Below, piece by piece: positions 12,993 through 26,767 of a DNA stretch of 64,000 bases. The notes beneath the pieces were generated by a model. The model saw only the letters and a list, made by a program, of their open reading frames with translations. It was not told the origin of the DNA and did no database searches. Source of the stretch: Platanthera guangdongensis (lineage: Eukaryota > Streptophyta > Magnoliopsida > Asparagales > Orchidaceae); assembly GCA_039583875.1 (NCBI GenBank), contig CM077150.1, forward strand, positions 4,606,332 to 4,670,331, given 5' to 3'. A program made the position numbers and the translations under genes. Within the stretch, counting starts at the first letter, position 1, and each line of letters opens with the position of its first letter.

Positions 12993-13130
12993 AAGTCCAT
13001 AGGGGGCAAATTATCAATAAACTCTCGAGGAGAGCGACGAGGAAGTATTATAAGTCCATAGGGGGCAAATTATCAATAAACTCTCGAGGAGAGCGATTGA
13101 AGAGGGAAGTACTATAAGTCCATAGGAGAC
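12993..13130 (+). repeat. Tandem repeat of about 60 bp
   Basis: The word AAGTCCATAGGGGGCAAA starts near 12993 and 13052, and a changed form starts near 13115 (spacing 59 and 63 bp), each of the first two followed by TTATCAATAAACTCTCGAGG. It lies just upstream of the LTR at 13135; the G-run may be a duplicated polypurine tract of a Gypsy element. Confidence 0.7.
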
Positions 13131-13134
13131 AATC

Positions 13135-14479
13135 TGGATTGCCAGATCATAAGGATATTGACGGCACACCACGACCGACATGCGCGTATTCCCGCAGGAG
13201 GCAGTGATCTGTTACCCGGATGGATGATCGGAGCCCGTGGTCGCGTCCGGATGGTCGATCCGAGTCCAATCTATATATAGTTTTTTATATTTTGTGATGT
13301 ATTTACCCCTCGATCGGACCAAACATTGTGAGCCCTCCGATTCGAGTGGTTTTATTTGGGTTTTATTTCTGCAGTTACACTATGCAGTTATTATTAGGGC
13401 TTTATATGTCGGCGGTTCACATGGGAGTGGCATCGTGAGTTTTGGGAAAATCCTGAAACCGTCGGTCTCTGAAGGTGCGACGCCTTCCGCTACTCCCGGT
13501 GCGACGCCGGGACGACTTCCTCAACCCTCCGCCTCTATCATCAACCTCGGTAAGCCTTTGCCTCCCCTATGGCCTCTCGTAGCCCTGTCGGCCCCATCCA
13601 GCCCGAGCCCATCGCCCACGCCGCCCACCATCTGAAGCAGACGCCTTCCTCCTCTCTGATTGTCCCCTACACCGTGCCCTAGCCACAGCCTGACATTCTC
13701 TCCCCATACCCCGTCGTGCACTCATCCCGCTCGGCCATTCCGTTGTGTTTTCCCTCCAGGTAGTTCCGCTCCAGTCCTCACCCGCCCCATCCTCTTCCTC
13801 TCCTCCGCCAGTCTTGTGCCTCTTACTTCCTCCCCGTGCAACCACCCTACACCACCGGACCAACCCCTCCCGTATCCACTGCTTCACCACTTTCCATACT
13901 GAGCCATGCATGTAGCCCAGTCACCATGAATGCATCTGTTTCATTAATGTTACTGTTCATAAATTAAAAGTATTGTTCATAATTTGAAAGTACTGTTCAC
14001 TCCCCTCTTCCCCACCTTGTCGGCCACTACCAGCTAGCCCTACAACCGTCCTCCAATGCCTACCCGAGCCTCTATCAGCCCCGCTCTACTTCGAACACCA
14101 TTAACTTGCCGCCCACAACCGCCGTCGTCGCCTGCACCTGCAAATTGTGGTATAAAATCCTGTCTTTTACTGTTGTTTATTTTGGCACCTATACTGTGTA
14201 GTGGATGTTCACTTTAATTGTTATTAGTATTATTCGTCGTGTGATTTGCAGGGTTTCTTTTGCGCGTGCTTGAAAGTAATTGCGCCTCTTTCGTTTGCAA
14301 AATTAATATTTTGCCCTCCGTTAATTAATCGTTTGCAATCGCACGTGCCTCTGCTGTTTTATTATGATAATTAATTACATGTTGCAATCTTAAATGGAGC
14401 ACTCGTGCACTAGCATTCCACGTCATCGCATATAGGTGTGCATTTAGAGAGTCCTCGTATCGGCCTTACCACTGCATCA
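13135..14479 (+). mobile_element. LTR of a chromovirus-like Gypsy element
   Basis: About 1.35 kb ending ACTGCATCA. The early part (GCGCGTATTCCCGCAGGAG, TGGTCGCGTCCGGATGG, ATTTTGTGATGTATTT) parallels the U3 region of the LTR at 51947-53285, and the part near 13470-13560 parallels its leader with a splice-donor-like GGTAAG. No matching internal region follows. The start at 13135 is uncertain and no target duplication was confirmed. Confidence 0.55.
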
Positions 14480-14974
14480 GATATGGTAGCCGACCAACTA
14501 TACCAAGATAGTGGGGTTGGCCAAAAGAATTAGAATATTTTTTAAAATTATAATTAATAAGTTAACATGATTTTATTTATAATTAATTAGAAATATTTTC
14601 ATGAGTGAGTTTTCCACTGAACAGAGAACGGGAATGTGAAGTTACCGTGTTCTGCAACAGTTTTTTTTAAAAAAAACAGGGGCGAGCTGAAGCAATTTTG
14701 CGGTGGTTTTCTGGGCAGTTAAGAGTGGGGACGTGAGTGTTTTAGAGGAGGATAAGAAGTGGGCTGGTTGTACAGTTTTTGGGAAATGTTAATATTTTGA
14801 TGCTTATGTGTGGGCGAGAGTGGAAGTTACAGGTAATTATGGGCAAAGTAGGGATAAGCGAATGTGGTGGTGGAGGGGAGGGAGGCCGGAAGAGATGGCG
14901 GGCTTGGTGGCTGGTGCTGGTGGTTGTTGCCAGAAAATGGGAAACGAGTTGGAGGGGGGCAGCCAAGGGGAGTG
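14480..14974. other. Spacer, no gene recognised
   Basis: About 500 bp, AT-rich then G-rich, with a T8/A8 palindrome near 14663-14680. I see no coding or terminal-repeat structure that I can assign. Confidence 0.4.
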
Positions 14975-15503
14975 TGTAATGCCCCAAATTTAAGGCCTAC
15001 AGATACTTGATCAATGAATGAAATGTGTGGAAAATTCAAAGATTCGCACTTATGATAAAAGCTGAAATTTTCCTTCGTGCACGACTGCGAATTTTTTGGC
15101 GTGCGATTTTGGCAGTTTTGAAAAGAAGTGAGTTTTCCAAAGTCTGAAGATGATCGAGCGTTTTGTGCACAACGGTGTGTAACACCCAAATTTCATAATA
15201 CAGAAAATCTAATAAAATTTTAATTAAAGTTATTTTCGAGAAATAAAGTAGAAGCATCAGCAAAAAGTCTCCCCAATGATTTTAATTAACCGTTTTAATG
15301 AAGTTTGTTAACATGTATACTAGTTTAATTTAAAGTGTAAAGAATAAAATTTAAGCACATTGGCGTGTTAATAGATGATTTTGGTGTGTTGATAGTAAAA
15401 CATCTGGATTACTTAGAATTAAGAACTAATTGACACCTAATTTAATCCCAATTAGGCATAGGCGGTGGATTTTGGCCGGTACAAGGGAGCAATAAGAAAA
15501 ACC

Positions 15504-16263
15504 AGTTGAACCGAAAATTCAATCCAATACTAGGCCTTACACATACTTATACAAGACCAAGAAATACCAAAGGACCAAACTACTCCCAAACGGGAATAAC
15601 ACAAAAAGACGACTCGTAAATAATAACTCGAATCACAACTCTTTCCCTCAAGTCGGACGGAAGATGTCGGTCATCCCAAGTTTCTGAATATTGTCGGTAA
15701 ACACATCACTTCCCAAGATTTTGGTGAACACATCAGCCAGTTGATCTTTAGAATGGACAAAAGATGTAACCACTATCTTTTTATCCAGGTGATCTTTGAT
15801 AAAGTGTCGATCAACCTCAACGTGTTTTGTCCTATCATGCTGGACAGGATTATGAGTTATACTAATAGGTGTCTTATTATCACAGAACAAGGAAAAATGG
15901 ACAGTCTCAGAAAAATCCAAATCTTGTAATATACAGTATGCAACCATAGACCCTCACACAGACCTTGTGACATTGCACGGTATTCTGCACCAATACTAGA
16001 TTTGGCCATCACATTTTGCTTCTTATTACGCCAAATCACCAAGTTTCCACCAACAAAAGAGCAGTATCTTGTTGTGGATTTTCGGTCATCGCGGCATCCA
16101 CGTTACACATCTTAGCTGAATTGGAAATTCAATTCATTCAATAATCCAATACTAGGCCTTACACATACTTATACAAAATCATGAAATACCAAATGACCAA
16201 ACTACCCCCAAACGGGAATAACACAAAACGACAACTTGTAAAATAATAACCTGAATCACAAAT
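15504..16263 (-). mobile_element. Miniature Copia element with two LTRs
   Basis: A 760-bp insertion with similar ends: left LTR 15504-15640 and right LTR 16114-16263, sharing CCAATACTAGGCCTTACACA and later blocks. Only a piece of RNase H remains between them. The flanks AAACC and AAAGC (15499-15503, 16264-16268) agree at 4 of 5 bases. It is related to the full Copia element at 19598-24725 and has the same AGYTG...CAACT-like ends. It arose by a large internal deletion. Confidence 0.7.
15648..16042 (-). pseudogene. Copia RNase H fragment
   Basis: Two overlapping minus-strand frames give [17 protein letters not shown], then DNKTPISITHNPVQHDRTKH and DQLADVFTKILGSDVF, the last part of Copia pol that removes RNA from the RNA-DNA hybrid. 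It corresponds to 19751-20130 of the larger Copia element. A frameshift separates the two parts. Confidence 0.8.
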
Positions 16264-16283
16264 AAAGCGAGCCTCCTTATCCC

Positions 16284-16290
16284 TATAAAT
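16284..16290 (+). promoter_or_regulatory. TATA box of the Gypsy LTR
   Basis: TATAAAT within CCCTATAAATCCCGC, followed by a C/T-rich stretch of a kind common at plant LTR transcription starts. Position within the LTR fits a U3/R border. Confidence 0.5.
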
Positions 16291-17577
16291 CCCGCACCGC
16301 CTCATTCAATGAACTGTCGCTCTCGCCTAGGGCTCACGCCGAGCGCTCTTTCCCATCCTTTTTGGATTTCTCTTCCTCTCTGTAGAAAGGGAGTTGGATT
16401 GACTCTCTTCATCTTGATACCAGCCCCTCTTCTTGGTAGTGGCCGATTTTGGAAAGGTTATCTTGCAACTGAAGAAGGATTTGGGCATCCTCTATAGCAA
16501 AACCCTAATTTCTCTTTTCTTTCCCCGTTGCAAGTCATTCTCCTTCTCTTTCCCATCTCCTTTATGCAAATAGTGAGTAACCTAATTTGATTTTTAGAGA
16601 TTTGGAAAGAAAAAAATTCAGTTTTGATGTAAAACTTTATGGTGGCATGAAAAATGATAATTTTCTATGAGGATAATTAGAAATTTGAGTTTTATGCTCT
16701 GAAATTTATTAGGACTGATTGTGAGAATTTTATTTGGATGTTAATTTGGATTTGCAATCCTTATTTCATAATTTGAATCATAGATTTTTATACATGTATA
16801 TTATGGCTTCCCTAGATTAGATTGCATGTAAGTTAATTAAGCATAATGAATAAATTAATTGGAATTGATGGGGCTTTGATACTAACCGTGATAGAGTTGG
16901 TAGGAATTATGTTTAGGGCTATTAATAGTAAAGTTTAAGCTGTGAAACACATAAAAGATTACTGGAAATTCATGTTTAATGAATGAAATTGTTGTTTCTT
17001 TTCTTGGGGCTGTTGTCCTTTATAAGGAATTTGCTGAAATTAGAAATTTAACTCATGGGGCTGCCGTTTTCCCCCATGACAGAACTGTTTTTGCATGGGA
17101 TTATTACAATTCCAGATATACCACTATAAATTATGATTATTTGCGGATTCCCTTAATTCAATAGTTGATTAACTTCATATTAATGTCTAAATGATGATGA
17201 TTTTGCTGAAATTGAATATCTTAAATGGCTTTGGATACAATTTATGCGGGAAATCAGTTGTAGGATTACGATAAGTGCATTTTGCTATACAAAGCCTATG
17301 TAAGGATAAAAATGTCAATTCAATAATGGAAGTATTTAAATGAATTGTGGTTTATTATGACAATAACAAAGATGAGATCGATTCAATAATGTAAGTATTT
17401 AAATGAATTGCCAAAACTGAATTGAGGTATGTGGTTTAAGCCCCAGCCTCAACAACCCGTCATTGCAATTAGCTGTTGCGGCCAATCAGATCCGTGGAGA
17501 AGCGTTGTGGTCATTGGTCTGCAGATCTGTTGCGCACCCATAGTATGTCAGGGCGTTACAATTCATTAGTGGGGCAT

Positions 17578-17978
17578 GAAGGTAGATAGCAAACTGCATG
17601 AATTCATTACACTGAGACGCTATGCGTGGAGGTTGGTGTAAGACGATGAGACAAAGGTCCACTAATTTTTAAGGTCTTCGAGATGATCTGAGATTGAGGT
17701 TGGTGGGATCCAAGTCCCTTGGATTCTGTAGCATAGTGGAGACGACGAGAGCTTTGGAGATGGACTTCAAAAAGGTCCAAAGTAGGAAGGGTCAAAATGC
17801 GAAGGGTTCAGAGTCCAAGATGACACCCTCTCAGGGAAAGACTAAGAGTGGGAGACACAAGAAGAATTCACGTCATTCGGGGGCAGTTCCCTCCATTGCT
17901 TCTAGTGTCATGACTGCTCGAGGACCCATAGTTTGCTTCACATGCGGGAAGGTGGGTCATACAACGCGTTCATGTTAG
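17578..17978 (+). pseudogene. Gypsy gag C-terminal part with zinc knuckle
   Basis: Frames give LRRYAWRLV, then ETTRALEMDFKKVQSRKGQ and finally CFTCGKVGHTTRSC, a CX2CX4HX4C nucleic-acid-binding knuckle at 17937-17978, followed at once by a stop. Upstream stops show decay. The order matches the end of Gypsy gag. Confidence 0.75.
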
Positions 17979-18059
17979 AGTGGTCCGTCGAAGACGGAAA
18001 GTCAAGTTGTTTATGTTACGCATGTGGCGGGTTCAAGCTATGCGGAGAAAGGGAAGGCA

Positions 18060-19597
18060 GTGGAATCTTCCGCTTCCCTGTATTCCTCGACCCAACCAAG
18101 AATGTTCGCCCTTGGCCAGAAGAAGGCCATCCGACAAAACGATGTGGTAACAGGTATGAAATTATTGTTTAGCTTTAACCGCATTCAGTAATTATACCTC
18201 ATTTGTAGTTGCATGCTTGCATGTATGTAATTAGGCTTTGTATTGTTTTTCAACTATTCGGCGAGAGCTCTTTTCAATACCGACTTCGTACGGTGATTAC
18301 TGCGAGCTTGAATTTGACAGAGGTTCAATATGACAATGGGGATCGAGCTTGGAAGGCCTTGAAGCTTGATGAGAGCATGCATTGTTATGTGTCTGAGGCT
18401 ATGGAAGGCTCGAATGCCGAATTTTCTTATGAGGATGGGCTTTTGCGGAAGAATGATAGGTTATGAATATCGGTTTTGGGGAAATTTTGCGATGAATTAA
18501 TGTATGATATGCATTTTTTTCAAGTGCTTGATTTATTCGGGAAGCACGAAAATGTCGACATAAAGAAATTGTCTTGGTAACCCTGCATGAAGGACATTGC
18601 CCTATTCATAGAAAAGTTTCACACTTATGCGCTAGTGAAGGACAAATGCTAACTACTCAGTAGGTTTTTGAAGTCCTTGTCGATCCCGGAATAGAAATTT
18701 GATGACATTTTCATGGATTTCATGCATGACTTATCGAGATCGCAGCAGGGGAACGACGACATTTCGGTGATCGTTTAACGAAGATGGCGCACTTCATTCT
18801 AAGTCAGAAGGATAATTAGGAGAAGATTGTTGATTTGTATGTCGAAGAGTATAGTTCGACTACATGGTGTTCCTCGTAGCATTGCTAGCGATCGAGATGG
18901 GCGCTTAACTTTTAATAATTCAAAGCATGTTCATTACCGGTTGGGCACTAAATTGAAATTTAGTATCGCTTTTCATCCGCAAACAGATGGACAAACTGAG
19001 AGGACAAACGGGACGATGGAGGAGATGTTGCGGGTGTGCGTATTGGATTTTGGAAAAAAAATGGAATGACCGCCTCTATATGATTGAGTTTGCCTACAAT
19101 AATAGCTACCAGACAAGTATCTAGATGACACAATTCGAGACGCTCTATAGCAGGAGGTATTATATGCCCTTGTCTTAGGCAAAGACAGGAGATACAAAGA
19201 TGATGAAGCGCAAAGATGTGGATGAGGCGAATGCGACAATTCAGAAGATTCAGGAAAGGTTGCTAGTTGCCCTAGATAAGCAAGTTGGCAAGCAAAATAC
19301 TACAATACAAAGTACATGAATGTGGATTTCGTCGTGGGTGATTGGGTGTACTTAAAGATTAAGTCGTTTAAGGAGATATCGAGGATTCGACGCATGAAGA
19401 AACTAATCCCGAGATATTTGGAACCATTTGAGAATTGAGATAACGAAGCGCATTGGTGACGTTGCGTATCGGCTTGCATTATTGCCAAAGCTTAGTGGGT
19501 TGCACGACATCTCCCACATTTCGGTGCTGAGAAAAGTCATACATAAGCACGCTCAAATCATTAGGGCCGACAGAGTGCCAGTGGACAGTGGACTATC
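18060..19597 (+). pseudogene. Gypsy pol remnant, mainly integrase
   Basis: Most of protease and reverse transcriptase is missing. From 18420: EDGLLRKNDRL (start of the integrase zinc region), MDFMHDLSRSQQGND near 18715, HGVPRSIASDRDGRLTF near 18855 (second catalytic Asp), FHPQTDGQTERTNGTMEEML near 18970 (catalytic Glu) and DWVYLKIKSF near 19340. Stops and shifts are frequent. The frame is cut at 19597 by the Copia insertion and its tail resumes at 24726. Confidence 0.8.
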
Positions 19598-19743
19598 AGT
19601 TGAGAAATAGAAATGCTTAATTCATTGTGAAAGAGAGCTCCCCACACAGATATATATATGAAGGGGAGAAAAAGTACAAAGGACAAAACTACCCTTATGG
19701 GTAAAATACAATAGAATAGAAATAAAACGACTTGATTTCAACT
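19598..19743 (-). repeat. 3' LTR of the Copia element
   Basis: 146 bp from AGTTGAG to TTTCAACT, with TCCCCCTCAAG beside it (polypurine tract on the minus strand). The inverted termini are AGTTGA/TCAACT rather than the usual TG/CA. Confidence 0.85.
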
Positions 19744-19750
19744 CTCCCCC

Positions 19751-21238
19751 TCAAGTCGAACGGTAGATATCCGTCATTCCGAGCTTATGAGTGTCATCAG
19801 TGAAGACATCGGATCCTAGACTCTTGGTGAAGATGTCAGCCAACTGATCTCTGGAGTGAACGAAGGGTGTGACTAAGTTTCCTTTTTCAAGATGATCTTT
19901 GATGAAATGGTGATCCACCTCAACGTGCTTAGTCCTGTCATGTTGAACTAGATTGTGTGATATGTTGATGGCAGCTTTGTTATCGCAGTACAAGGATATG
20001 GGAGCTTCCTCCTAAAGCCCCAGATCTTGCAGTAGGGTACGCAACCACAGGCCTTCACAGAGGCCTTGGGACATTGCCCGGTACTCAGCCTCGGCACTTG
20101 ATCTGGCCACCACATTTTGTTTCTTACTACGTCATGTGACCAGGTTTCCTCCAATGAATGTGCAATAGCCCGTTGTAGATTTCCGGTCATCGTGGCATCC
20201 AGCCCAGTCTGCGTCAGTGAAAACATCGATCTGCAAGTGATTGTTCTTAGAGAACATTAGCCCCCGTCCTGGGGACTTCTTCAAATACCGGAGGACACGG
20301 TAAGCTGCCTCCTGGTGTCTGACTCTCGGAGCATGCATGCATCTACTCAGGATCCCAACAGCATATGTAATGTCGGGGCGAGTATGCGAGAGATATAAGA
20401 GTTTTCCCACCAATCTTTGATAACGGAGGGCATTTGTACGATCACCATTGCTATCCTCATCGATCATATGGTTCTCCTCCATAGGAGTGTTTGCAGGGGC
20501 GCAACCGAGCAGACCGGTCTCCGTTAGCAGATCCAACACATACTTGCGTTGGGAGATAAAAATACCTTTGTCAGAACGGGTTACTTCAATTCCTAGGAAG
20601 TAGCGTAGTCTTCCCAGGTCTTTTACTTCGAACTCAGCTGAGAGACGAGCCTTCAATTTGGAGATTTCATCTGTGTCATTTCCTGTGATCACAATATCAT
20701 CAACATAGACAATCAGAACAACAATTTTCTTTTCATTCCTCCTTACAAATAGGGTATGATCAGAGTGTCCCTGCTTGTAGCCAAACTGGATCATGGCCTT
20801 GTGGAATCTACGGAACCATGCCCTCGGGGACTGCTTCAGCCTATACAAGGACTTTCGTAAACGACAAACAAGGATCTCTTGTCCCTTCCTCACAAAGCCT
20901 GGAGGAAAGACCATGTGCACCTCTTCCTCGAGGTCCCCGTGCAAGAACGCATTTTTGACGTCCAATTGATGAAGTTCCCAGTCTAAAATCACAGCACATG
21001 ATATGATCACACGAATAGAGTCCATCTTTGCAACCTGTGCAAAGGTCTTATGGTAATCAATCCTCTGAGTCTGGGTATAACCACAAGCAACCAACCGAGC
21101 TTTATAGCGCTCGACTTTCCCATCTAGATTCTGCTTGACTGAGAAGACCCATCTTGAACCAATGGGTTTCTTGCCAGGAGGAAGAGGGATGACATCCCAT
21201 GTGTAATTCTTCTCTAAAGCGGGCATTTCTTCCTTCAT
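19751..21238 (-). pseudogene. Copia reverse transcriptase and RNase H
   Basis: The 368-residue frame from 21238 begins with the RT fold (WDVIPLPPGKKPIGSRWVF, ARLVACGYTQ), has the catalytic box YVDDIVITGND, then KDLGRLRYFLGIEV and the RNase H part DADWAGCHDDRKSTTGYC. A stop near 20132 is followed in the same region by [20 protein letters not shown] and DNKAAINISHNLVQHDRTKH, ending near 19751. RNase H is therefore split by at least one stop or shift; the RT itself is complete to the eye. Confidence 0.88.
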
Positions 21239-21424
21239 TGCTTGAGCACATACTGGAATGTCAAGTGCCTCCTGTCATGTCTTAGGAATAGAGATCTCGG
21301 ACAAAGAGGATATAAAAAACTGGTGAGCCTTAGAGAGGTGATTATAAGCAACATGGTTAGAAATGGGGTGTTCGGTACACCGGGCCTTACCTCTTAGTTG
21401 AGCAATGTAAATAAGCATCCGGAT

Positions 21425-22693
21425 CTAAGTCCAAAGGCAGCATTGGCAGCGGCGGAACAATGACGGGTTGTGCACCTGTTTTTCGACGATGATAAACATG
21501 AGATAGCGGCGTGATGAGAGATGGATGATGAGAGAAGGGTATCTGAGAGAGAGATCTGTAGTGGATGACATAGTGGAAGTAGGAGAGATATCTGTAGTGG
21601 ATGACATAGTGGAAGTAGGAGTGCTACTACGCCCGGGGGGTATAACAGGAAGAGGAACAGCACCAATAACATCATTATCTTCCTCCCCCTGACGAGGACT
21701 CGAAGCTAAGTAATATGATTCATCTTCGCGAAACATCACATCCATGGTACAGTAAGTATGTCTGGAGGGTGGGTGATAACACTTATACCCTTTGGTGGTG
21801 GTAGAATAGCCAAGGAAAACACAACGGAGAGCTCGAGGATCGAGCTTGTCACAGAGTGGCTGATGAACATGAACGAAACAGACACACCCAAACACGCGGG
21901 GTGGAAGCGAAGAGGTATGAACAACTGTCGTAGAAGAAAGGCGCGCGAGAGGGGTGGCATACTCGAGAACCCGGGAAGGAAGACGGTTGATAAGATGAGT
22001 GGTCGTCATGATGGCATCACCCCAATAGGGTTTCAGAAGGTGCATGGAGGTGAGGAGATAACGACAACATCTAGGAGATGCCTATTTTTTCGTTCGGCCA
22101 CACCATTTTGGGTGGAAGTGTAGACACGCGTGGATTGGTGGAGGATGTCATTGCTCGAGAGATAGGCCCCAAAAGCACCACGATCATCATATTCCCCTCC
22201 CCCCATTATCGCTTCGAAGAACACGAATGGTTCCATTGAACTGTGTTTGTATCATCTTATGAAAGGTTTGAAAAACAGAAACAACTTCTTCTTTCTTATT
22301 CAAAAGATAAACCGACGTAGTACGAGAAAAGCAATCAATAAAGGTAACAAATCATCTATAGTCAGTTAAAGACACAATTGGGGAAGGTCCCCGGATATCA
22401 AAATGTATAACAGCAAAAGGTGTACTACTAGGAGAAGATACATGGGATGTCGAATGACGAATATGTTTAGACATTACACATACATCACATTTTAAACTAG
22501 GAATAAACTGAGATAAAGCAGGAAAGAGTTTCTGGGGATAAACAGGAGACGGATGACCAAGACGCAGGTGCCAACGGCGAGCATCAGTAGCAGTAGCAGC
22601 TGAAGAAGAAAGAGCAAGGGATGATGGTGTAGTATCCAGGTAAGTACAGACCACCACAATTCCTACCACTGCCAAGTATCCGCTTCGTACCAA
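21425..22693 (-). pseudogene. Copia integrase region
   Basis: Parts in three frames: RRWHLRLGHPSP with CDVCVMSKHIRHS (zinc-binding GAG-pre-integrase), IHFDIRGPSPI (first catalytic Asp), SDNGGEYDD (second), NGVAERKNRHLLDV (Glu), then HLINRLPSRVLEYATPL, CVCFVHVHQPLCDKLDPRA and FLGYSTTTKGYKCYHP. The core is complete in content but broken by frameshifts near 22340 and 22040. A Thr/Ser/Pro-rich linker with two near-identical copies of STMSSTTDIS follows at about 21560-21620. Confidence 0.85.
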
Positions 22694-24086
22694 GTTCCTG
22701 AAAAATACAAGAATCAGAGAAAAAAGTTACAGAATAGTTAAGAGATTTAGTAAGGTGGCTAGTAGAAAGTAAACTGCGGGGAAAGAAAGGGACATGCAAG
22801 ACGGAAGAGAGAGGAAGAGAAGAGAAACATGAAAAAAAAACCTTGTCGGCAATAGGAGACAAGGTATCATTAGCAGAGACAACCTTGTCCTTACCAGACA
22901 GGGGAGTGTAGGAGGAAAAACCTGTAGATGACCCGGTCATATGGTCAGTGGCTCCGGAGTCAATGATCCACTCAGACGGGGGAGGCATAGCGGCATGGGC
23001 ACTGGGCATCGCAGCAGTAGCAAACAAAGAGGAAGTACCACTGGGAGTAGGATCAGACTGAGAGTGAAGCAGGCGTCGTAGAGCATCCAATTCTGATGTA
23101 GTGAGGTGAGCCAAGGGCTGGCTATGATGGCCCTCCTGCATCTCAGTGGAATAAGCAGCATCATGAGAGCGTGTACCAGTCTGGCGGGATCCCCAACGTC
23201 CAGGGTCACGACCACGTCCACGGCCACAAACATATCCAGGTGGAGCAAGTTGAGGATGAAGCTTGAAGCACACTTTACGAGAATGACCCCGACGACCACA
23301 ATGAGCACACGTGGGAATCGTGCTGGTATGACTGGAGCCACTACGTCCAGTACTCGTAAAGGCGGAGCGGTCAGGAAGAGGAGCCGTATTGCTGAGAGAA
23401 CGACGACGATCTTCATCGCCAAGAACCATACTGAAGGCCTCACGAAGAGTTGGAAGAGGAGACCGATGAAGAATATTGGTGCGAACCATATCTAGCTCCA
23501 TTCCTAAACCCATCAAGAACACATGTAGGCAGAATCGTTCGTCTCGCTTCTGCAACAGGACTGCATCGGCAGTGCAGGCGGGAGTAAACTGGTCAAAGTA
23601 ATCCAACTCCTGAGATACGCGCTCGAACTCGGAGTAGTAGGTGGACACAGTCATAGATCTTTGCCGTAGCTCCAACATACGGCGGGTGAGCTCATAAACT
23701 TGGGTGGAGTTTCCAATCTGAGAATAGGTCTCCCGGGCTCGAGTCCAAATCTCGTATGCCGAGTCCATTAACATATAACTGTGGTATACCTTGGGGAACA
23801 TAGAATGGAGAAGCCAGGATACCATCAGAGAATTTTCAGAATCCCATCGCGACTCGGAAGCATCAGCCCTAGATGGTGTCACCTTAGTTCCATCAATGTA
23901 CCCAAACAACTGGTGACTGCGGATAACATGTGTTGCACGAGACCATTCGAGGTAGTTCGTTCCATTCAGTGGAACCGTGGTAATTTTCAAGGAGCCAGCA
24001 TGGCCAGAGGGCCGTTGAGGTTCACCCATCGGGAGAGTCATAACCACCGGGGAGGTAGAATCAACCGCAGTCGAGGAATCATCCAT
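22690..24086 (-). pseudogene. Copia gag and protease
   Basis: From ATG at 24086 (MDDSSTAVDS). Residues about 40-230 form the Copia gag domain (NGTNYLEWSRATHVIRSHQL, YYSEFERVSQELDYF). A zinc knuckle CAHCGRRGHSRKVC lies near 23265-23310. The protease motif IIDSGATDHMTG is near 22940-22970. The frame stays open for about 460 codons to the gag-pre-integrase region, where it shifts. An open frame extends 15 codons upstream of this Met; I chose this Met because the family gag follows from it. Confidence 0.85.
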
Positions 24087-24575
24087 GACGAAGGAACAGC
24101 CCGTCGAGAAAGGGCAACAAGCTAATCCCAAAAACAGAGAGTAAGACAGCAGGAGCGATCAGAAGGCATCGGCAGAGAAGCGCGGCTGGAGGTGCGGCAG
24201 AGCGGCGCGGCTGGAGGTGCGGCAGAGCGGGAGCGGCAGTAGAAAGGCGCGGCTAGAGCGGCAGCAGAGAGGCGCGGCTGGAGGTGCGGCAGAGCGGGAG
24301 CGTCAGCGAGCGGCGAGGTGTTGATGTTGACCGCGGAATAGCAGTGATGTCGGGCAGTAGAGGACGGGAGCGCGGGCAACGAGGTTGTGTTATGCTTCAT
24401 GAGGAGACGGTCGGCTCCTTCAGCATGCACCGCTGCCCGCGAGAGGGTCGTTGGGCTTCATGCGCGACAGAGGCGACCAAATCGGGGATCGGGGGAGCGG
24501 CCGAGCGATGAAATGCGAGGAGGAAAGGGCGAGCGGCTGCATCGAGGCGAGAGGATTAGGGTTCGGTTTTTTCTC

Positions 24576-24588
24576 GCCTCTGATACCA
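24576..24588 (-). promoter_or_regulatory. Copia primer-binding site
   Basis: The minus strand reads TGGTATCAGAGGC immediately inside the LTR at 24589, matching the initiator tRNA-Met type site. Confidence 0.85.
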
Positions 24589-24725
24589 AGTTGAGAAATA
24601 GAAATGCTTAATTCATTGTGAAAGAGAGCTCCCCACACATATATATGAAGGGGAGAAAAAGTACAAAGGACAAAACTACCCTTATGGGCAAAATACAATA
24701 GAAATAAAATGACTTGATTTCAACT
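24589..24725 (-). repeat. 5' LTR of the Copia element
   Basis: 137 bp, nearly identical to 19598-19743. Differences are a shorter TA run and small deletions. It is followed on the right by the target repeat CTATC. Confidence 0.85.
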
Positions 24726-24830
24726 CTATCAACCAAAGTTAGACCTGTTTGGATTGAGGACGTGGATGATGAGTTTTTATGTGTTTCCTATTTATAAATT
24801 TCGGGACAAAATTCTTTTAAGGCGAGAAGA

Positions 24831-25760
<930 letters not shown>

Positions 25761-25807
25761 TCAGTTTGCGAACAAAAATAAAAGCATTGCTCAGATGTAA
25801 ACGTTTA

Positions 25808-26767
<960 letters not shown>

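Larger units (their letters stand above)
14975..17560 (+). repeat. 5' LTR region of the Gypsy element, with nested insertion
   Basis: The ends TGTAATGCCC and GGGCGTTACA are inverted repeats with one mismatch. The miniature Copia element 15504-16263 lies inside. A leader-like transcribed part follows a TATA box at 16284. No standard primer-binding site was found immediately after 17560, so this border may be disturbed. The 61-62 residue frames in 16309-17164 have no recognisable product. Confidence 0.5.
19598..24725 (-). mobile_element. Full-length Copia retrotransposon
   Basis: A 5,128-bp element with LTRs 19598-19743 and 24589-24725 and a perfect target-site duplication CTATC (19593-19597, 24726-24730). 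The domain order gag, protease, integrase, reverse transcriptase, RNase H is Copia. It is inserted in the Gypsy pol tail; joining the flanks restores that tail. The LTRs are nearly identical apart from small indels, so this looks like one of the younger insertions here. Confidence 0.92.

Noticed and set aside
17442..17560. Shared word CCCCAGCCTCAACAACC here and at 49394 as proof of two paired LTRs
   Set aside because: The similarity is short and the surroundings differ; at most it shows that related LTR ends occur twice.
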